Assembly (NCBI RefSeq): GCF_027942865.1
Contig: NC_134510.1
Location: 31,990,663-32,054,662 of the forward strand
Reading direction: 5' to 3'
DNA length: 64,000 nt
Source of the DNA: Odontesthes bonariensis
Lineage: Eukaryota; Chordata; Actinopteri; Atheriniformes; Atherinopsidae
The notes under the pieces are model-generated. The model was given only the letters and a program-made list of their open reading frames with translations, had not been told where the DNA came from and did no database searches. A program made the translations under genes and the position numbers. Positions 35,146-46,820 of the stretch are shown here, piece after piece; position 1 is the first letter of the stretch, and every line of letters begins with the position of its first letter.

Positions 35146-35283
35146 CGGTATCTCTGAAGTTTCCGCCCAGAGTGGTGTTTCCGCCCCTTTTCACGTGATA
35201 CTACGTCACGTTACGTCCACCTGATTTCATCACATAAAAACCCTCAATGCTTCTACATTTGCGTCTTGGTTTCGTGTCTGTGT
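35146..35283. promoter_or_regulatory. Bidirectional promoter between the Cys-rich protein gene and cd83
   Basis: Only 138 bp separate the two divergent start codons, so both transcripts must start within or very near this interval. It contains a direct repeat GTTTCCGCCC, an E-box CACGTG (35192-35197), a CRE-like TACGTCAC (35202-35209), and a TATA-like CATAAAAA (35233-35240) placed to serve cd83. Seen directly; the use of these sites is inference. Confidence 0.65.
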
Positions 35284-37965
35284 ATGCGACTGTCAACTTT
35301 CCTCATCAACATGACGATGATTCCAGATGTGCTGAGTCTCGCGCTGCTGTTGCCACTGTGTAAGTTTATCAGTTTTTTTTTTAACATGTTACGTTTGTCA
35401 TTTAATCCTTTATTTGATGTTTATTGATGTACCGAAATGCACTAACTGACTTTGTTGCTGCGATTTGATAAGAAATAAATAGGTCTACCCCTCAAATTTT
35501 AAACATAATGCTTCCTTTATGTCTCAGATGTGTGCCTCGTGGGCGGCAGGGTCGTCAGTGACGCACGACAGGTGAAAGCCCTCTCAGGTTGGAACTGTAC
35601 CCTGAAATGCACCGCGGAATACAAACCCGGTGTCCAGTACTCTGCTGTGAGCTGGTATAAGGTAAACATTGTGCTTTTTAAAAGTGATTTTACGAAAGAA
35701 GTTCGGGAAGTTAAAGTTTGTCTTTGGCTGTCTGAGGAATACTCTCACTTTCTGTTTGCGTGATCTCTGCAAGAAGACACAGCACATGTTATAGGCTAAA
35801 TGACATAATGATGGTTAGGTTAATGCAAATACATTTATTATTGTATTGTAAGGACTTATGTAGAAGTTGGGAATTCTGAAAAATGAAAGAGATGAATCAG
35901 GACCTAAAACTGCTTTAGTAGAACTGACAGCAGCAGCTTTGGTGTTCATGGAAATGTTTGTTTCAAAGGAGCGAGCTGTAGTTAACTTGATGCTCTTAAA
36001 CTGGATCAATAACAAAATAGAGTGCTCAACCTTTATGGGTATTTGTTGTAACTTTTAAAATGACAGCACAGTATTATAACAGTGCAATAAACAAACTTGT
36101 TGTCTGTAAAACACTAAAAACATTGTGAAAATGCCTTTTGAACTTGACCTACAATCAAAAAACCTAAAATCTAAGCATTACTGTGAAATAGAAACAGAGA
36201 AATGCAACAAATTTGAGAAGTTGTGCCTGGTTATTTGATCCTAGAATGTAAGAAACAAGAACATTTGTCTGTCCATTTATCTGTTTTCTTTTTTAATCAT
36301 TTAGGCGATAAAATAGCATTTCTAACCTAAATCTAATCACTGCGCTAATTGTTTTACAGCTCGGAGGGAACCCGTCACATCCTCGCAGTGGGCTTTTGCG
36401 AAAAGAACTCCCGAATGGCATGATTAGTTGGTACGCTGGCCTGGACCGGGAGGTGGAGCTGGTGGACGACTCCCACAACATCTTCCTGCCCAACCTGACA
36501 TGCAGAGACGGCGGCGTGTACCTGTGTAAGCTGTCTGCACCTGTAGGAGAGCGGAACCGGGAGGGGAGGGTTCTCCTCACTCTGACAGGTGAGCGTTGGG
36601 TGTCAAAGGGTCATCTCTAATGTTTCCATTCAGGTCTTACTTTCATCCCTCAAGCAGATTTCCCAAACTTACCAACGCTTCCCAAAGCATTTGTGTCTTA
36701 GATTTGATTTGTGAAAAATTGGGAGACGTGTGTCGGCTGTTAACTTTGAACAAAGACTTTAGAAGAACATCAGTCTTTGCCACAAGGGATGGATCTGTCA
36801 TGAGCATATGCTCTTTTTAAGCATTAAGAATGGGATACATTTTTATTTGGGAACATAAAACCTCAACCAGAAGGTCGTGGGAGAGGGAGAAAATCAGAGA
36901 ATAAACACTCAACAGGATACAGTCATGTGAACAAGAAAGTAAACTCAATTTTTTACATATCACACTTGTGTTTGCATAGTTGCATCTAAACAAACCGCAA
37001 GGAAAATAGTTTGATCATAATGTACAGCACCACATTTGGACAAAAGCGAACACAACACACCTCATAACAGCTGTGAAGCACGGTGGTGCAGGGCTGATGG
37101 TTTGGGCTCGTTTTTTTTGCCACAGTGCCAGGGCATCTTGAGCTGCAGTTGCATGTTGACTGGGCCATTTAACCGGAACATTGTCCTTTGAAACTGTTTT
37201 ACACGCACAGGAGGGAATCAAGTCATTAATTAAAGTATGTGTGAGCAAATGTTCAAGACGTTTCGGAGCTTCTAACTTCTCTGTGAGAGATCCTTGTACT
37301 TGTAGATAAAGCCAGATTCACTGCACAGATTTTTCCTTTCATTTACTTGAAAGTCCAGAACGGATTGATATGTTGTGGTGTTGCAAATGTTGCAATCCTC
37401 AAACTGAAATAACCTTGATCTCTTTTTCCATTTCTAGATTGCCCAGCTGGCCCCACAGAGTCTCCTGAAGAATTTAAAGATGATCTTGTTGGCCCAACAG
37501 ATTTTCCTATTGTCCCCGCACAAGATCCGATGACCAATGACCTGGTTATATGTGCCATGGCATTGATAATGGTTGCACTTGTCATACTCTCCATTATCCA
37601 TGTAAGTAATGGAATTTGCTCGCACAGACTGTTACAGGATTTTCCATACTAGCATTTTGAATGGTCTTATGTAACACTGGAAGATTTGCTTGATGATCAT
37701 TTCATTCATCACACAAAATTATTATCACTGCATTTATGAACATATACGGACAGGCTTGGTGTACGTTGCTGGTTGATTCCTAATCTAAATGTTTTTCTCT
37801 TTTCTCCACCAGTGCTGCTTTAATAGTACTTTCAAAGAAAAGAAAAAGACAACAAAAAAGGAAATTTTACTGGATGCACCAGCCAAAGAACTTAAGAAGA
37901 AGGACTTAATGTTGATCTATACTTTGGGTCCAAAACCATCCACTATGAAGCATGTCTGTGTTTGA
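35284..37965 (+). CDS. cd83: CD83 antigen, single Ig V-type domain membrane receptor
   Basis: Five exons (35284-35359, 35528-35661, 36360-36588, 37438-37601, 37813-37965; phases 1,0,1,0) give 251 residues. Order: signal peptide (about 1-32), Ig-like V domain split over exons 2 and 3, short acidic stalk, membrane segment (about 182-200), and a lysine-rich cytoplasmic tail. Diagnostic parts that match remembered mammalian CD83 are AVSWYK, NLTCRDGGVYLCKL (human TTSCNSGTYRCTL), ERNREGRVLLTLT and DCPAG directly after the domain. Ig cysteines are Cys53 and Cys126, with the extra CD83-type Cys118. Asn48 and Asn115 are N-glycosylation sequons. CD83 marks mature dendritic cells and activated lymphocytes and stabilises surface MHC II and CD86 by opposing MARCH ubiquitin ligases (established for mammals). 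The first ATG was chosen; a second in-frame ATG at 35311 is also possible. Confidence 0.9.
37050..37235 (+). pseudogene. Tc1-like transposase remnant in cd83 intron 3
   Basis: Translation around 37069 gives TAVKHGGAGLMVWARF. This matches the conserved KHGGGSVMVWG(C)F block before the second Asp of Tc1/mariner transposases. Only this block is clear; flanks are decayed and no terminal repeats were seen. Confidence 0.55.
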
Positions 37966-39316
37966 AGACATTCTCTGGAGCAAGATTCAGGATTATCTTC
38001 ATCAATCACTCAAAGAACTTGAGGGGAGGGTCCCGGGATGCGGAGCTGGTCCAGTAGGCATGTCGAGCTTTGCTTCCTTCGGCCACAGGTCGAGGTTCAT
38101 CTGGATGAGACTGCAAGCTAGTCATCGTGACGGTGCCACTGCTGTGCATTTGGCAACATGTTAGGAGAAGTTACTATGGAGAGAGAGATGTTGGTACACT
38201 ATTAGTTTTAAATACCACTTTGATTTGTGGAGGGAAGCCGCACTGCCTCCATTCTGTCCCACCACACAGCACTTTATGTTTTATCAAGACAGATCAGTCG
38301 CAGGTACTGTAATATGTGAAATGTGTTTTGTAGAAAATGGAACAGGAGAGAATGAAGAGTGTGTAGTGATGTGTTGTCCATTAACTGAGCCATGACTGAA
38401 TGCAGCTTATACTACATTTCATTTTTGTTTTTTTGCTTGTTTAATGTTCTCAAGTTGTGTGTGAATCTGAAAACACTGTGTGCCTAAGTTGCTCTGCTTT
38501 TAAACTTTGAATGGTTGTTTCTCATTTATTTTATCTGACGATGTGGATAAATGCAATCCTGAGGTATTCACTATACAAACTGTCAGCATTGTTTTGCCCA
38601 CACAAATGATAAAAGCATCAAAGCTACAATACACATGTTGGTAGATAGTGAACCTCATTGCCCTTTAAAATCAGGAACTGAGAAATGATGACATATGCAT
38701 ACGCCTCTGCTCTGTGTGCTTTTTTAACTTTGGGGAAAGTCATAGGGTGGATTTTTAAGGTCTGGGCTTTTTTCATATTGAGCACTTCCCTTATGAAAAT
38801 AATGACCAAATTGTAGCCAATATCACATGCTTAGATTTTCCAATGAGGAACTAAACCTATGGTTTATGTGAACATTTATCTCACAAGCTTTTAATTAGAA
38901 CATTTCTAGCAACGTATAAAAGGAAATAGATCATTTACAATGCATTGACAGAGGAGGAAGCTGGGGCAAAACCTATGTCGGGCTTTAATTGGGGAACTCC
39001 ATCGTGTCACTGTGGTTGCCATTCTGCAAAAACGTGGGGAAGTTAAGTTATGTTTGATGCTTCATCAGAAAAGTTTGTATGAAAGTTACTATTTTTTCAA
39101 TCTGCATGTCATTATGAAATGTAAAAACCTCCTGGGGAAAAAAAGGAAATGTGAAAACTGGGGCAAATTTACAGCTTTGGCATATCTGTCATACATAAGA
39201 ATTTGTTTTTTGTTATGTGTATTTTGTGTCATATCACAAATTTCTTCAAAAAGTACTTGTTTATAGATAAGCAAGTACATTTTGAAGAGTGTAATGTGCT
39301 TTAATATTCAAATAAA
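37966..39316 (+). promoter_or_regulatory. cd83: 3' UTR and poly(A) signal of cd83
   Basis: About 1.35 kb without coding signal runs to AATAAA at 39311-39316, followed by a T/G-rich stretch. The length is plausible for an immune gene's 3' UTR. Several ATTTA-like words occur, but no dense AU-rich cluster. Confidence 0.55.
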
Positions 39317-39479
39317 AATGGTCAATTACTTTGGATTTGTGTCTCTCCTTTAGCTCCTTGTTTGTTGACGTCAAAGTTAGTTTATTTCTTTCTTATCTCC
39401 AGCACCCCCCTGTGGCCAGCCTATTTCAGAGACAATGAAACTGCACAGTGTAAAAAATGTCCTATTTTGATCCTGATTG

Positions 39480-39690
39480 CATGACCCCAACTTTGAAACA
39501 TGGAGGCAGTGCTGTGATTATTTGGGATTTATGGTCCTGTAATGGCATTGAATGGCAGGCCTTGGACCACTTGGGCTGGTCCTCACAATCAACAGGAACA
39601 CACTGAGGAGAAGTGTTGGGTCCAGTATCTTGCCAAAGGATTCCTCAAATTGGAGATTAAACCAGTGCCCTGGTAAAGTAAAAAATTAAT
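39480..39690 (+). pseudogene. Tc1-like transposase remnant downstream of cd83
   Basis: The frame at about 39490 reads TLKHGGSAVIIWDLWS, again the KHGG..V..W block of Tc1/mariner transposases, followed by decayed sequence. It begins about 165 bp after the cd83 poly(A) signal. Confidence 0.5.
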
Positions 39691-40456
39691 TTAACATGTT
39701 TCCATTTTTCTGGCCAACCTTTGTATACTCAGACTTTAAGGCACTTTTTCAAAGTTTTGGCTCAAAATCGATGCATTAGCTGCAGACATATTCCTTTTTT
39801 TTTTTTTCCTGACGGGTCCTACATTCCCCATAATGCAACGTGACATATTTTTAATTAAGCTCAACCATTTGTTCTTAAATGTTACATTAAGAAGACCAAA
39901 ACAACTCTGTTGGGTGTATCGAACTTGTTCCTTCTGTTTTTATTCATTTTTTTGTGTTTTTGGTCTTCTGCGGGTCTTAAGACAGGTATGTGAACACTTC
40001 TAGACATTTAGCTTTCTTTATCAATTAGCGACCACGAGGCACCTGCATTTAAACTTATATTTGTTGTGTATGTTCATTGTGTTTGAGCCCGAAATAAAAG
40101 TACCTGTCTACTATTCAAAGGAGATGTTTTTTTCTCTCTCTAGTGAGAAAACCTTTAACGTATCTTTTTCCTTTCCCTGAGAGTTATTGCTTTTTTAGCT
40201 AGGTTTGTGGTTTTTGGCACCTTTTAGCGTCACACGTGGAACTCACTAAATGCAGGACGCCATTTTCCAAAATAAACTATGTGTAACTATGTGTAACTAT
40301 CTGTGTATAGTAAAGATATTTTCGTTTCACATGCATATACATGTGATTTAATTCCTCTCGTCCTGTCCTCTTTATATACTATGTGAAAATACAAACAACA
40401 TGACTACACGTGAGATATCTGATGTTTAATGCCCTTATTTTGAACGTATGAGGCAT

Positions 40457-40538
40457 GTTGTCGTGGCCGAGTGGTTAAGGCGATGGACTAGAAATCCATT
40501 GGGGTCTCCCCGCGCAGGTTCGAATCCTGCCGACAACG
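40457..40538 (+). tRNA. tRNA-Ser (anticodon AGA)
   Basis: An 82-base gene with acceptor stem GTTGTCG / CGACAAC plus discriminator G, A box TGGCCGAGTGG, anticodon loop CTAGAAA with AGA at 40490-40492, the long variable arm expected of serine tRNA, and B box GGTTCGAATCC. There is no intron. A run of four T (40544-40547) follows as RNA polymerase III terminator. The core matches the conserved vertebrate serine AGA tRNA, so it is probably functional. Confidence 0.95.
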
Positions 40539-40543
40539 ATACG

Positions 40544-40547
40544 TTTT
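40544..40547 (+). terminator. RNA polymerase III terminator of tRNA-Ser
   Basis: TTTT six bases after the mature 3' end of the tRNA. Confidence 0.75.
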
Positions 40548-40656
40548 CATTTTTGAAACAAAACTCAAGAATTCAAGAAATGCTGAAATATTGTTCCCTT
40601 CTTTAAAAAATAACAAAAGCCTGAAAGTTAGTGCCTTTTAAGGTTAACTAGAATGT

Positions 40657-41824
40657 TACACTAATGTAGCCTGGAAAACCAGCGCCAACTGCTGGACGGC
40701 AAAATGTTTTGCCTGCGGTTGGGTCTGGCCTCGATCCACTTGTCATTTTGAAAATACTGCCCTGAATCTGGCAGATGGCAACTAAACCAATCACAACGCA
40801 GAGATGTGTTTTGAATCAACGCGGGCGGGCCAGAGGGTTCTGAGGGAGTGACGACAGAGCAGTGCGACGTTGGGCAGTGGAAGCGAACATAGACAAGCGA
40901 AAGCACAACAAGAAAGATGGCGGCGGCAATGGAACAGTGCTCGTTTGATTCAGCCTTGGCACACAGCCATTATAACGAACAGCCTTGCCACTCTCTATTA
41001 AGCCCCATTGTACCGGCTTTTTGGCTGCAGTTCCACCAGAATTCCACTGGGAGCGTCGGTGGAGACCAGAATGAATGGGGCCCAATGGAGCTAGATGCTA
41101 CAAATGGTCAGTTTCACCTAAGTCTCCTCAAGAGCGCTCAGATTTGAATGTAGTTTCTGAGAGCTCAACATGGGTTTCAAGTAAAAAATCAACTGAACGA
41201 GTACATATATCCCTTTGATTTCTTACTGGTTGGCTTCTTGTTGTCCACAACGCGCTAGCATTGTGCTAATGACAGCTGGTCGACCAGCTATGTATGACGT
41301 CATATACACTTCAAATCCTTTTTTTAAGCAAATTAGTGGCTCTAAAAATCTAAAACTCAGCCATGGGTATTTTCTAAACACCCTCTTTCGAAAACAACAT
41401 TCGAATTACTAGAGAAAAAATTATATCTTGAGATAAGGGCACGAAAGGGCGTATAGCTCCATAGGACTCCATTCATTCTGGTCTCCAAAATTGGGCGCCC
41501 CACGTGGAAAGAGGGTGGAACTGCAACCAAAATCGCCTCGTTGGAAACCGGAAATGCACCGTGAGTGGCGTATCTGTCCTATTATAGAATCTGTGCTTGG
41601 CATCAGTTTTGGAAGAGTCCCCTCCCACCAAAGCTTTCTGTCGCGCTTACTACGTCACAGTCAGTTGCGCTGATTGGTCAGAGCGTTGGCCTATAGGCAC
41701 AGACGCGGTTTGAAAGACAACGGGTTGTGCTCATCAACAATGTTCCGTTGTATCCATTGATCGGTGCCAGACTAAATTAGACATCCAATCCATTTAGGCT
41801 GGTTTATCAGGCTAACACTAATGT
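40657..41824. mobile_element. Non-autonomous DNA transposon with 11-bp target duplications (element B)
   Basis: The element spans 40668-41813, begins AGCCTGG and ends CAGGCT, and is flanked by TACACTAATGT and AACACTAATGT (one mismatch). Inside is an ORF start at 40917 (MAAAMEQCSFDSALAH) that parallels [13 protein letters not shown] of element A, so both derive from one family carrying the same first exon. A foldback structure (41061-41093 against 41454-41486) looks like a second element nested in it. It starts 130 bp after the tRNA. Confidence 0.65.
41061..41486. mobile_element. Nested foldback element inside element B
   Basis: Inverted repeats of 33 bp (41061-41093 and 41454-41486; three mismatches) bearing GGAGACCAGAATGAATGG flank about 360 bp. 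A perfect 16-bp palindrome AGCTGGTCGACCAGCT lies within. Probably a MITE; no clear target duplication was found. Confidence 0.5.
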
Positions 41825-42234
41825 AATGTGTTTACAAAAAAAAAAAAAAAAGGCAAATAACAGAGCTTCCGGTCTCATATTCAAAATAAAATCCTTAGCG
41901 CTATCATAACGTAACATGGTGCTGGGACCAACGCAGTTCAGTGGTGTAGAACGTACTTATTTTTCACACAGCCCTGAACTATTGAAGTTCTGCCTGATGT
42001 GTATCAAAGTTAGGAGTGCTGCAAGTTATTATTGTTATCATTATATGTTAAGGCAGAGACGTTATCAGGATGATGTCATTGGGTTTTGATTGGAGGTATA
42101 ATGACGTTACTGGTGAGCCAACATATGTTTCAGTTCAATTTCCATATGTATATGAACTAAGAAATAAGGACTAGTTCAGTAAAAATGCGTGATGAAATTC
42201 TTGTCTCACTCATACAATCATATAAGGGCCCTTT

Positions 42235-42437
42235 TGGGGGGTATCCCAGCCTATCCCAGCAGTCATCGGGCGAGAGGCGGGGTACACCTTGGACGGGTCG
42301 CCAGTCCATCAAAGGGCCACACAGAGACAAATCAGACAAACATCCACACACGCTCACACTCACTCCTAAAGACAATTTTAGAGACACCAATTAACATAAC
42401 ATGCATGTCTTTGGACAGTGGGAGGAAGCCGGGGAAC
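42235..42437 (+). repeat. Fish dispersed repeat, copy 3
   Basis: It shares 'gtacaccttggacgggtcgc', 'cagtccatcaaagggccaca' and 'acatgcatgtctttggacag' with 19937-20160. It ends in 'gggaggaagccgg', typical of the family, and lies 243 bp upstream of the cfap418 start. Confidence 0.8.
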
Positions 42438-42679
42438 TAATGTTAATTTCATAATGAGTTTTCCATCTTGAAATGTGAAAACAATACCACTAATCTTTCC
42501 TGGCCAGGTCTCTGTTTTTTTTTTTTGTTTTTTTTTTGTCCCTTTTTAATTTGGATCTTTATTCTGAAGTCTGATTAAGCGTCATTTCCGCTTTGTTACA
42601 TAGCAACAGCGAACGCTCTGAGCAATAATGGAAGCTGCCCTGTATACTGCTTAGCTCCAGAGCAAGAGAGGCAGTAACG

Positions 42680-45600
42680 ATGGCCGATGATGATCTGGAT
42701 GAACTGCTGGATGAAGTAGAAAAAAAGTTTTGTCGCAGTGTTTCTGTGGCGTCTTCAGCTCACGAGGCCTCGGGCGAGACATTAAAAACAGACGAGAAGA
42801 GAAAATACAGGTAAATAAAGCTAGTTTGGTTAGCCGATATTAGCTAAAAGCTAATAAGCATTGCTTTCAAACGTTGAAGACGTCTAATTAACAATATATT
42901 GTGGGCCTTAAATAACTCTGACTAACTAAAGTTACAGAATGTCAGTAAATTCAGTTTGTGTAGCACCAGCTATGCTGTGAATATTTGTAATAGACAACAT
43001 CTCTTTTAGGCTTTAGGTTTATTCTTTGTCACTGTTGTTGATTGATATTGATAACTTGCTTGAAGTGGCTATAACCCACTCTTGAAATACAACATGAATA
43101 AAAATGAATTCATGCAGTATTATTTACCCTATCACAAGAAATTGTTCCGAGGCATAAACAGGTTGATATTTCAATATTTATTTACACAAGTTTGAAAGGT
43201 TTACAGCCAAAGACACTGGAGAATCTTTCACACAGCTTAACTGTGTGAGAAATTCACTCATATTGTCACAAGCCACTGGGACAATGCAGAGACACTCATT
43301 TTTGTTACTGATTTAGTGCCTCGAAACCTGAGCAGCCGATAAGCAGCGTTTCAGAGGATATCGATGCCCTTCTGGAAGAATTACTGGATGATGATTTCAG
43401 CGATTCCCTAAAATCAAAGGTAAAGTTTCATGTGTTAATGCAACCAGCTGGGAAGAGAAAGTAAAGCTTTGCAAACTGCCATGGATGACTTATCTCATCA
43501 GCTTCAACAAGATGTGGTCAAAGATGTTTTGTGTCCTATTATTTTGCGTCACTGCTCCAAAAAATATATACCATAGTGCATCTATAACCCTACAACAGTT
43601 TTAATTAGTTTTCTAACTAATGAAATAATAAGATTTGTCTTCTGATTCAGCGTTTTCTGTGATTGCACTGTGTTCTTTGTAGCTGTTTTAAGATTAAAGA
43701 TTTTCATAAACATACATTGATGCCACATTATTTAAAAAACAAAGTTAGTGACAAGCTAGATAACCTGAAAATTAATAAAATAAAAAAAATGGTTCTTCTT
43801 GATTCTTTTGTCCTACCATTTAGGGCTGCTCTTTGTTCTTTGCTTCAGCACTAATGAAATCCAGGTGTGGACAGTTACATTTGATACCAAATGGAAGGCA
43901 GGTGGCAGCTGTTTTAAATTGAGGCTTTAAGCTACTCTCTGAGAAAAGAGGAAGCTGTTTACAACTAAATGTAGCTTAAATACTTTATGGCTTTATCATA
44001 AAGTTATTCCACTTGTTTTCAGCCAGAATTTTTTTTTTTTATATGAAGCAGCTGCCACATCTCCAAATCTTAACCTGCACTATGATTAACCAATGAGAAC
44101 CATACACAGATGCCTGGGTTTGAAAATGTGACAACACTTGTGTTCATTTTATTTAACTGTAAGATATAAGCTAAACACATGGAAGGAACAGCTGGCTGTA
44201 GATTAAGGATTTTATATCATGTTTTTTCTTTTTAAATCAAACATATTAGCCTGAACAGCTTTCTAAAGGACGACAAGATGAGAAGAAGCAGTCCTTTCCG
44301 TCCGTAGGAAGAAAGTAAGTTATTCAGTTAATTTTCAGTGAAAATAAAACCTTTTGTTGTCAAGAGATATTAAACACCACAAAGATTTAAAGCAAGTTCA
44401 CTTTACTTTGCCTTAGCAGGTGAATGATTTTATTTTATTCAGTTATAGTCTAAAGGAGAGTTAATTAGAGACAAAGAAGATGGTCTGTTGTTTTGAAAGT
44501 GTTTTGTTGGCATCAGTGAGGAAAAACCTTAAGCCAAATAACTGGCACATCCCTTCACTGAATGCGAGTACATAAAGTTGGAAGTAGGCTGCACATTTCT
44601 TTTCTAATCATTACATCAAAACTGGATGATTCCTGTTATTCTGGCTACTTTCTTGCATTTATTTTTTTTTATTTGCGCTATCTTGTGCTTCCAGGTGCTG
44701 TCCTGTTTTCGTTGGTGGGAGCTCAGTCACTAATGGTGTTGGAACAGCCACATCCAAGAGGTGTGGGAAGGGGGAGAAAAAAAAAACCATTTCACACTAA
44801 GAACTTCTGTCATTTCTCATGTGTTTTTGTATTATCAAGATGCAAAACTTTACCAAATACATTCATAATTAAAATTCTGGACATTGAATGATAGCCATTT
44901 TTTATTTGTTTAAAGAACTAACTGACTGGTGATGTGAATCAATAGGTCATGTGATCAACTGAGGTGTATATCCTGTGACTTCCGGGTGCTGATGTTTGAT
45001 GATTGTGAGTGGGACCCATCATGTGACTACTTGTTCCTCAGGTGAGTCTGAAGGCTTCCTGCCACGTTGTTTTCACAGGAGAACAAATTTCTCCGCTTTA
45101 ATCATCTCATGTTCTATTCTTTTCAGTTCTCATGCAGCCAATATTCACTTGATTTAATTTTTCTTGAATTGATCATTTATCAAGAGTCCTGACCAGCACT
45201 GGAGATTACTTGGTCAGCACTTTTTATACAGCAGAATGCATGTCGTTTACATACAACAGAAAATATGTAAGATTGTTGAATGGATAAATCATTGAGGCAA
45301 ACACAAACGTGTCAAAACTAAATGAATATCACAAGATGTTATAATCAGTCCTGGTGGGTTAAAACAAGTCAAATGTACCTTTTTTTCTTATTTTTTTTTT
45401 CATATGTTTAATGAAACAATTCCCTTGCTTAAAAACTTGGGCCAAGTTTACCACTGTAGCATCCCGTCTTCTTTTAACAACCGTCTGGGAACTGAGGAGA
45501 CCGGCTGCTGGACCTCTTGGCAGAGGAATGTTGTCCCATTCTTCTCTGATATAGGATTCTAGCTTAACAGTTCTGGGTTGTCTTTTTCACATTTTGAAAT

Positions 45601-46769
45601 GAGCCAAATGTTTTTAGTGTTGCTGAAACATGCAAGGCTTTCCTTGAAATGGACAAAGCCTGGATATGAGCATATGTTCCTCTAAAACCTGTTTAAACCT
45701 TTCAGTGTTGCTGTTGCCTTTCCAGATGTACAAGTCACCAGCTCCATAGTCACTAATGCATTCCCATACATCAGAGGCACAGGCTTTTAAACTGAGCGCT
45801 GATGACGGCATTGATTGTCCCTCTTCTCTTCAGTCCAGAGGATGCAGTGTCCAAAATTTTTAAAAAATAATTTAAAATCTTGATTAACCCGACCCCCAGA
45901 TCAGTTTCCACTTTGTCTCGGTCCATTTTTAAAGGTTTGGTCCAGTGACGACGGCAACATTTCTTGATCATGTTCACATATGGCCTCTTCTCATAGTAAA
46001 GCTTTAACCTGCATCTGATGTCTCAGTGAACTGTGTTCACAGACCGTTTGCTTTCAAAGTGTTCTGGAGCCCATGCAGTGATTTCCATTACAGAATCATG
46101 CTTGTTTTTACACTGGCCTAAGGATGCCCACAGGATGTCTCCTTTGAATCTTTTATTAATATTTTGCACCTCAGACGATGGAATAGTCTTTGCAGTTTTG
46201 TCTCCACAATTTTAGAATTTGTACGATTGTTAAATTGCAGTTTGAATCATAGTTTTCTGGAGATTGCTGAACCTTTTCCCATCACGATCTTATCAGCGAC
46301 TCTACTGCTCAACCAGTCGTTACCAGTTTGGCAAAAAATAATGGAAAAATAGGTCTTTCCCCTGAGAAGATGAAATGAAACGGTAATTTAGAGGTGGTCA
46401 AGAACGGATGATGGGTTATATCAAATTACTGTTGGCACTTTTTGTTTTTACTTTCTTTCCTTGCTGTATCTATGATGCAAAACTTTCAAAGGGAGCTCCT
46501 TTAAATTTTGTGACAAATGAGGCTTTTTTTTTTTTTTTTAAAACCACATGAACTTCACCTTTCCCACAAAGCCAGTCTGCCAGAGCCAAGTCTGCTCGAC
46601 ATCCATCATATTGCTGTGGGTGTCAGCCTTTTGTGAGCTCCTTGCTGTGTTTTGACAGGAAACAACACTGTGTGAATTTGAATGAGTACACTGTTGATGC
46701 AACAAGTGCAGCAATTTGGCACAAAAATTGAATCAGAATCTGCAACATGATGCAGCAGCATCTGAGATG

Positions 46770-46820
<51 letters not shown>

